Source: Chloroflexota bacterium (GTDB lineage: Bacteria > Chloroflexota > UBA6077). From it: a stretch of 10,148 nt of DNA. The position numbers were made by a program, and so were the translations under genes. The notes under the pieces were generated by a model. The model was not told the DNA's origin and did not search any database. It saw nothing but the letters and a program-made list of their open reading frames with translations. The stretch covers positions 1 to 10,148 of the forward strand of contig JAJZQR010000190.1 of assembly GCA_021806765.1 (NCBI GenBank). Reading direction: 5' to 3'. Within the stretch, counting starts at the first letter, position 1, and the number at the start of each line of letters is the position of its first letter. Of this stretch, positions 6,738 to 10,148 are shown in pieces.

Positions 6738-8665
6738 TCGAGAACCGCCTCCTTTGCCGTGGTGCGGTAGGGCTCCAAGATTGGATTGATCCATTCCAGG
6801 TCTAGCTCGGCCAGCTTCATGGGGCGAGGGAAGGCCTTCTCGTCCCAGTTCATGATTTCGAAGTAGTTGCGCAGAGCCTGCCGCAGAGCTCCCTCGTCTA
6901 CTCGGTAGCCCTCGCGGGGTCCGGTCTGGATAGGCTCAAACATCCGCTGGGGCAGCCAGAAGCGGTCCAACTCGGACTCCTCTCGGATGTTGAAGGCCCG
7001 GAACATGTTCACTCGCCGCTCGCCGTACTTCATGATCTCGTGGAAGCTGAGCTCCCAGCCGGTCACTGCCTGGGCGCCCTCCACCAGTTCGTGCATCTTG
7101 AAGTGGCGGACCGGCCCGAAGTTGAATAGGCACAGGCACATAGTGTCCATGAAGCTGAAGTGCTGCTGCAGGTAGTAGAACATCCGCAGCTTCTTGTTAT
7201 CGATGCTGGAGGTTTCCAGCCGCTCCAAGACGCCCAGCGGCGTAAGTTGGTCCAGGAAGACCTGGGGGGCCTTGAAGTCGAAGTCGGTGTCGTGCTCCAC
7301 CACTACGTGGTCGGCCCCGATGGGGGAAACGGCGTAGGAGATGCCGAGCATGCCCTTCACCCGCCCGTCGTGCATAGCTAGTTCCTGTCCTCTTGCATGC
7401 ACGGCGAAGCGATCTGCCCCCTTGCCGATCTTCTGGGCCGCGCGCATCACCCCTTCGGCCAGAAGATCCCCGAGCCCCTCGCGGCGGGCGATCTTTTCTA
7501 CCATTTGCACCACCGCTGGGCCGTTGCCGAAGCGAAGCTCCATCCCGTCGGTGTCATCCTTAGTGAGGAGGCCGTTCTCGTAGCACTCCATGGCGAAAGC
7601 GATGGAGGCGCCAGTGGAGATGCAGTCCAGGGTGTAGCGATTGCACAGCTCGTTGGCTTTCACCACGGCAGGCAGGTCAGTGATCCCACAGTCGGAGCCC
7701 AAGGCCGAGATGGCCTCATACTCGGGACCCCCGTAGGCTGGATCCACGAAGTATGGCTTTTCGGCCCTGACCACCCGTTTGCAGCGGGTGGCACAGCCCC
7801 AGCAGGATTCGTTGGTGACCTCCATCTCTTCATGCATGGTCTCGCCGTAGATGGCCTCGCCACCTTCAAGGACGCCCGTCTGGAAGTTGCGAGTCGGGAG
7901 TTGTCCATCGACATTCTGGACGCCGACGTATTCGGAAGTGCCGAGGAGGTTGTTTCCCCTGCAAGAAGGGTTCTGTTTGAAGGTCTGGGAGTAGTATCGG
8001 GCGAGTTGGTTCACCTTCTCGGGGTTGGCCAGTTCCACCTTGTGGTGGCCTCGCACGGCGATGGCTTTCAGCTTCTTGGCTCCCATGACGCACCCCATGC
8101 CGGTGCGGCCGTTGAAGTGGTTGAGGTCGTTTGTGACGTTGGCGAAGCGGACCAACTTCTCGCCGCCGGGGCCGATCTGGGCGACTCGGATCATCTTGTC
8201 GCCTAACTCTTGGCGGATCTTCTCCTGGGACTCCTTGGTCTCAAGACCCCATATCGAGGAAGCATCTCTGATTTCAGCTTGCCCATCATGGATCCAGAGG
8301 TAGACGGGCTTAGCTGATACCCCCCTGATGACGAGGGCATCGAAGCCGGCGAACTTCAGCTCCGGTCCCCAGAAACCGGAGGATTGGGTATCGCCGATGA
8401 GGCCGGTGAGGGGCGACTTGCCGGTGATAGAATAGCGGTTGTATCCCGACATCGGGGCTCCGACCACGACGCTGGTGGCGAAGACCAGGAGGTTGTCGGG
8501 GCCGTACGGATCGGCCTTGGGGGGCATCTCGTTGAGGAGATAGTAGGCGCCAACCGCGGCTCCCCCCATGTAAGTGCGGTACCAGACCTCATCATGCTCG
8601 TCAACGGAGATCTGCCCAGTGCTTAGGTCTACCTTGAGGATCTTGCCCGCATAGCCGTGAGGCAT
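6734..8665 (-). CDS. Aldehyde:ferredoxin oxidoreductase family, tungstopterin enzyme
   Basis: A 643-residue cytoplasmic enzyme, close to the usual 600-620. The family oxidises aldehydes to carboxylic acids (reversibly in some members) with a tungsten bis-pterin and one [4Fe-4S] cluster, passing electrons to ferredoxin. Residues 1-205 are the N-terminal AOR domain with pterin-binding segments (GGAAVGAYYLLNEMPPK, FATSVVVGAPMSGYNRYSI, GPELKFAGFDALVIRG, NVTNDLNHFNGRTGMGCVMG). The cluster motif is Cys288-x2-Cys291-x3-Cys295 (ESCWGCATRCK), the fourth ligand probably Cys512 in DTMCLCLF, with Cys510 an extra nearby. GGPEYEAISALGSDCGI (312-328) and the SPIGADHV segment with His453 surround the expected active site. 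RAFNIREE (556-563) is the usual C-terminal landmark. The ATG at 8665 has GGGGGAG upstream. It leads the operon. No ferredoxin or iron-sulfur partner subunit is encoded nearby. The exact aldehyde is unknown. Confidence 0.94.
   Translation of the reverse strand: MPHGYAGKILKVDLSTGQISVDEHDEVWYRTYMGGAAVGAYYLLNEMPPKADPYGPDNLLVFATSVVVGAPMSGYNRYSITGKSPLTGLIGDTQSSGFWGPELKFAGFDALVIRGVSAKPVYLWIHDGQAEIRDASSIWGLETKESQEKIRQELGDKMIRVAQIGPGGEKLVRFANVTNDLNHFNGRTGMGCVMGAKKLKAIAVRGHHKVELANPEKVNQLARYYSQTFKQNPSCRGNNLLGTSEYVGVQNVDGQLPTRNFQTGVLEGGEAIYGETMHEEMEVTNESCWGCATRCKRVVRAEKPYFVDPAYGGPEYEAISALGSDCGITDLPAVVKANELCNRYTLDCISTGASIAFAMECYENGLLTKDDTDGMELRFGNGPAVVQMVEKIARREGLGDLLAEGVMRAAQKIGKGADRFAVHARGQELAMHDGRVKGMLGISYAVSPIGADHVVVEHDTDFDFKAPQVFLDQLTPLGVLERLETSSIDNKKLRMFYYLQQHFSFMDTMCLCLFNFGPVRHFKMHELVEGAQAVTGWELSFHEIMKYGERRVNMFRAFNIREESELDRFWLPQRMFEPIQTGPREGYRVDEGALRQALRNYFEIMNWDEKAFPRPMKLAELDLEWINPILEPYRTTAKEAVLE
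6748..6754 (-). promoter_or_regulatory. Ribosome binding site deciding the GTG start of the MoaD-like gene
   Basis: AAGGAGG on the minus strand, ten bases before GTG 6737-6735. It supports this non-ATG start over the in-frame ATG at 6794, and gives a GTGA overlap with the AOR stop. Confidence 0.8.
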
Positions 8666-8701
8666 TGCCTTGCTCCCCCTCTCTCACATGTGCTTTCTCT
8701 G

Positions 8702-8720
8702 GTCCAGCAGCTTACTGGAC
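8702..8720 (-). promoter_or_regulatory. Inverted repeat GTCCAG-N7-CTGGAC near AOR start
   Basis: A perfect 6-bp inverted repeat with a 7-base centre, 36 bases before the AOR ATG. As RNA it forms a small hairpin in the leader; as DNA it could be an operator. Its outer GTCC/GGAC ends match those of the repeat at 8941-8957, though the spacing differs. Confidence 0.45.
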
Positions 8721-8780
8721 GCGCTCACCGAATCTATCGCGAGGTAAACAGAGACGTTGCACCTTTGTCTGAAGGCGGGA

Positions 8781-8814
8781 CACCACCACAATGTGGCTTA
8801 CGGTTTCCCTGGTG
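8781..8814 (-). other. Stem-loop in the inferred AOR leader
   Basis: On the minus-strand RNA, CACCA (8814-8810) can pair with UGGUG (8785-8781), enclosing CCAC-AUU-GUGG (8796-8786) plus a 13-base purine-rich bulge containing GGGAAACC. This compact nested structure, in a long leader, is the main hint of an RNA regulatory element. I do not recognise a known riboswitch class with confidence. Confidence 0.35.
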
Positions 8815-8905
8815 AGACGGGGCGGCTTTCAGCGACTACACTGTTGCTGTGTTCCCTCCTTGTCGCGGTTGATCAGAACCGGTTGCGTCCCTGTGGGAAA
8901 TCGTC

Positions 8906-8934
8906 TTGCGCTCGGTTCGATCAACTACTAGAAT
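8906..8934 (+). promoter_or_regulatory. Candidate sigma-70 promoter for the SDR gene
   Basis: TTGCGC (8906-8911), 17 bp, TAGAAT (8929-8934). The -10 matches five of six consensus bases, the -35 only three. The start of transcription would fall near 8941, at the edge of the inverted repeat 8941-8957, giving a leader of about 100 nt. Confidence 0.4.
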
Positions 8935-8940
8935 GAAGAC

Positions 8941-8957
8941 GTCCCTATTATTGGGAC
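8941..8957. promoter_or_regulatory. Operator-like inverted repeat GTCCC-N7-GGGAC
   Basis: A perfect 5-bp inverted repeat with an AT-only 7-base centre. It covers the -10 box of the AOR promoter and sits at the predicted start site of the SDR promoter, so a bound regulator could control both directions. The IclR protein of this locus is a candidate binder, by inference only. Confidence 0.5.
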
Positions 8958-8975
8958 AACTCTATTGCTTGTCAA
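8947..8975 (-). promoter_or_regulatory. Near-consensus sigma-70 promoter for the AOR-transporter operon
   Basis: On the minus strand TTGACA (8975-8970, six of six) is followed by exactly 17 bp and AATAAT (8952-8947, five of six). Transcription would start near 8940 and run toward the AOR ATG at 8665, leaving a leader of about 275 nt. Confidence 0.7.
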
Positions 8976-9043
8976 GGGGTAAGAATCGCTGGGAAGTTGG
9001 GTTCGGCGTGATCGCCGATTCTGTTGGTGATGGGGGTGAAGGG

Positions 9044-9820
9044 ATGGGGCTGAACTGCAGAGTAGCCCTGGTTACCGGGGCGGGGCAGGGCATCGGGAGG
9101 GCGGTGGCTCTCCGGCTGGCCCGGGATGGAGCCGACCTGGTGGTGGCGGACCTGAACGCGGAAACCGTCCGGGCGGTGGCGGGGGAGATTCGGGATCTGG
9201 GTGGGAAGGCGCTGGAGCTGCAGCTGGACGTCCGGAGCTTCGCCCAGATCCAGGCCACAGTGGAGGCCGCGGTGGAGCGCTTCGGGCGGATCGACGTCCT
9301 GGTGCCCTGCGCCGGCGTAGCTCAGATCAAGGACATCCTGGAGGTAACGGAGGAGGAGTGGGATAGGGTCCTGGACGTGAACGCCAAGGGGCTCTTCTTC
9401 ACCGACCAGATGGTGGCCCAGCAGATGGTGCGGCAGGGGAGCGGGTCCATCGTCAACATCGCCTCCATCTCGGGGCGGGGGCCGCGGCCCAACCAGCCCC
9501 ACTACGCCGCCAGCAAGGCGGCCGTGATCTCCATCACCAGGTCGCTGGCGGCCCGTCTGGCGCCCCACGGGGTCACCGTCAACGCGATCTGCCCCGGCAT
9601 CGTCGACACACCCATGTGGCGGCAGCTGGACCGGCAGATGACCGAGGAGTACGGCCTGGCCCCGGGCGAGTACACGCGCCAGCGGCTGGCTCAGGTGCCC
9701 CTTGGAAGGCTGGAAACCCCCGAGGATGTGGCCGAGGCGGTGGCCTTCCTGGTCTCCCCGGCCGCCGGCTACATCACGGGCCAGACCCTGAACGTCGACG
9801 GGGGATTCTACATGAACTGA
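9044..9820 (+). CDS. Short-chain dehydrogenase/reductase (classical SDR)
   Basis: A 258-residue cytoplasmic NAD(P)-dependent oxidoreductase, normal length for the classical class; it would interconvert an alcohol and a ketone or aldehyde. Seen in order: nucleotide motif TGAGQGIG (11-18); Asp36 at the end of the second strand (VVADLN), which favours NAD over NADP; LDV with Asp62; CAG (89-91) in place of the usual NAG; and the catalytic set Asn113, Ser141, Tyr154, Lys158 (YAASK). CPGIVDTPM (183-191) and the C-terminal ITGQTLNVDGGF complete the fold. The ATG at 9044 is chosen because the Rossmann strand begins directly after it and a GGGGGTG precedes it; upstream in-frame starts (TTG 8906, ATG 8933) add a non-conserved lead overlapping promoter signals. 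Divergent from the AOR operon, so it probably acts on the same compound, but the substrate is not known. Confidence 0.94.
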   Translation: MGLNCRVALVTGAGQGIGRAVALRLARDGADLVVADLNAETVRAVAGEIRDLGGKALELQLDVRSFAQIQATVEAAVERFGRIDVLVPCAGVAQIKDILEVTEEEWDRVLDVNAKGLFFTDQMVAQQMVRQGSGSIVNIASISGRGPRPNQPHYAASKAAVISITRSLAARLAPHGVTVNAICPGIVDTPMWRQLDRQMTEEYGLAPGEYTRQRLAQVPLGRLETPEDVAEAVAFLVSPAAGYITGQTLNVDGGFYMN

Positions 9821-9912
9821 GGCGGACAGATCCCCGTCCCGGGGTGTATCATCTTGCGCGAGGCGCCGGCCGGCAGGTCGGGGCCCACCAGGCAAGGAGG
9901 AGCGGGACGTCG
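9821..9912 (+). other. Spacer between SDR and VOC genes
   Basis: A 92-bp gap with a small GC hairpin (CCCCG and CGGGG within 9832-9844) and an AAGGAGG at 9894-9900 that serves the next gene. No promoter is evident, so the two genes may share a transcript. Confidence 0.4.
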
Positions 9913-10077
9913 ATGTTGAGCACCGCCCACGTGAGCTTCACGGTGGAGGATCTGGAGCGATCCCTGGGGTTCTATCGAGATACCCTTGGCATGGAACTGG
10001 TTGGTAGAATGGAGGCGGTGTACTTCCTGGACCCGGACGGCAACACCCTGGAGTTGGTCCAGCGACCCAAGGGCTGA
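9913..10077 (+). CDS. Half-length VOC/glyoxalase-fold protein (54 residues)
   Basis: The protein has a single beta-alpha-beta-beta-beta module: strand AHVSFTV, helix DLERSLGFYRDTLG, strand MELVGR, strand AVYFLD and strand NTLELVQ. His6 and Glu47 occupy the places of the metal ligands in glyoxalase I and related vicinal-oxygen-chelate enzymes. Normal members have two modules in about 120-140 residues. Here the start resembles the usual N-terminal module and DPDGNTLELVQ resembles the usual end of the C-terminal one, as if about 60-70 residues were lost in frame. It may be a real mini-protein working as a dimer or tetramer of modules, or a decaying deletion product. The AAGGAGG is 12 bases from the ATG, rather far. 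The frame stays open upstream into the SDR gene, but those residues are not VOC-like. Activity is unknown. Confidence 0.7.
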   Translation: MLSTAHVSFTVEDLERSLGFYRDTLGMELVGRMEAVYFLDPDGNTLELVQRPKG

Positions 10078-10099
10078 CGATCGTCCGAGGGCGGCTGCC

Positions 10100-10148
10100 G
10101 TGAGCGCGGGCATCCTGCCAGCAGGAGGCCGGCCGTATCGGCGGTCCC
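10100..10148 (+). CDS. Possible 5' end of an unidentified gene (partial)
   Basis: A GTG at 10100 opens a frame to the window edge with GC-rich third positions, and a GAGGGCGG precedes it. Only about 16 residues are visible and I recognise nothing in them. It could equally be non-coding. Confidence 0.18.
   Translation, partial: MSAGILPAGGRPYRRS

Larger units (their letters stand above)
8666..9043. promoter_or_regulatory. Divergent control region between AOR and SDR genes
   Basis: This 378-bp stretch has no credible gene. It holds a near-consensus promoter for the AOR operon, an operator-like inverted repeat, a weaker promoter candidate for the SDR gene and several potential stems on the AOR side. 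GTTGATC (8868-8874) and GATCAAC (8919-8925) form a widely spaced inverted pair and could be additional regulator sites. Confidence 0.65.

Noticed and set aside
7397..8206. 269-codon open frame on the plus strand
   Set aside because: It lies fully antisense to the well-supported AOR gene and has no recognisable motifs; it is a product of the GC-rich codon use of that gene.
8666..8940. Cobalamin riboswitch in the AOR leader
   Set aside because: An AGGGAA is present, but the B12-box and the other conserved core segments were not found in the right order.
8906..9043. 46-residue N-terminal extension of the SDR
   Set aside because: It starts at TTG, overlaps promoter signals, and is not SDR-like; the Rossmann fold begins right after the ATG at 9044.
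8972..9895. 307-codon open frame on the minus strand
   Set aside because: It is antisense to the SDR gene, is rich in Pro/Gly/His/Arg, and has no family features, while the plus frame has every SDR motif.
1..10148. Insertion sequences, tRNA genes, prophage or defence genes
   Set aside because: No transposase, integrase, terminal inverted repeats, tRNA-like cloverleaf or defence-family motif was seen.

Overview
The window looks like chromosomal DNA of an anaerobic, GC-rich bacterium, most likely a Chloroflexota (for example an Anaerolineae-type lineage). This rests on the long Ala/Pro/Thr-rich linker after the lipobox of the solute-binding lipoprotein, the family mix, and a tungsten-type aldehyde:ferredoxin oxidoreductase (AOR). 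It is an inference; no rRNA or taxonomic marker is present.

Layout: most of the window (about 309-8665) is a minus-strand gene train. Read in transcription order it encodes an AOR-family oxidoreductase, a MoaD/ThiS-like ubiquitin-fold sulfur carrier, a two-cassette sugar-importer ATPase, two RbsC-type permeases, a RhaS/LsrB-type sugar-binding lipoprotein and an IclR-family regulator. The first five genes overlap by 1-8 bases (GTGA, ATGA and TAATG junctions), so they are almost certainly one transcript. The binding protein follows after a 225-bp gap that holds a tandem repeat, and the regulator follows after a further 277-bp gap. Perfect 16-bp-stem hairpins sit just past the binding-protein gene and just past the regulator gene.

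A 378-bp divergent control region (8666-9043) separates this train from plus-strand genes: a classical SDR dehydrogenase and a half-sized (54-residue) glyoxalase/VOC-fold protein. It contains a near-consensus sigma-70 promoter facing the AOR gene (TTGACA, 17 bp, AATAAT), whose -10 box lies inside an inverted repeat, and a weaker candidate promoter facing the SDR gene. The inferred AOR transcript would have a leader of about 275 nt with several possible stems.

Working model (inference): a sugar or sugar-like compound enters through the ABC importer. An SDR dehydrogenase and an AOR, whose tungstopterin cofactor may draw sulfur through the dedicated MoaD-like carrier, then oxidise it or an aldehyde made from it, and the IclR protein senses the substrate or a product. 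The substrate cannot be read from the sequence. The left edge may carry the last 25 codons of a plus-strand gene, and the right edge may carry the first codons of another.
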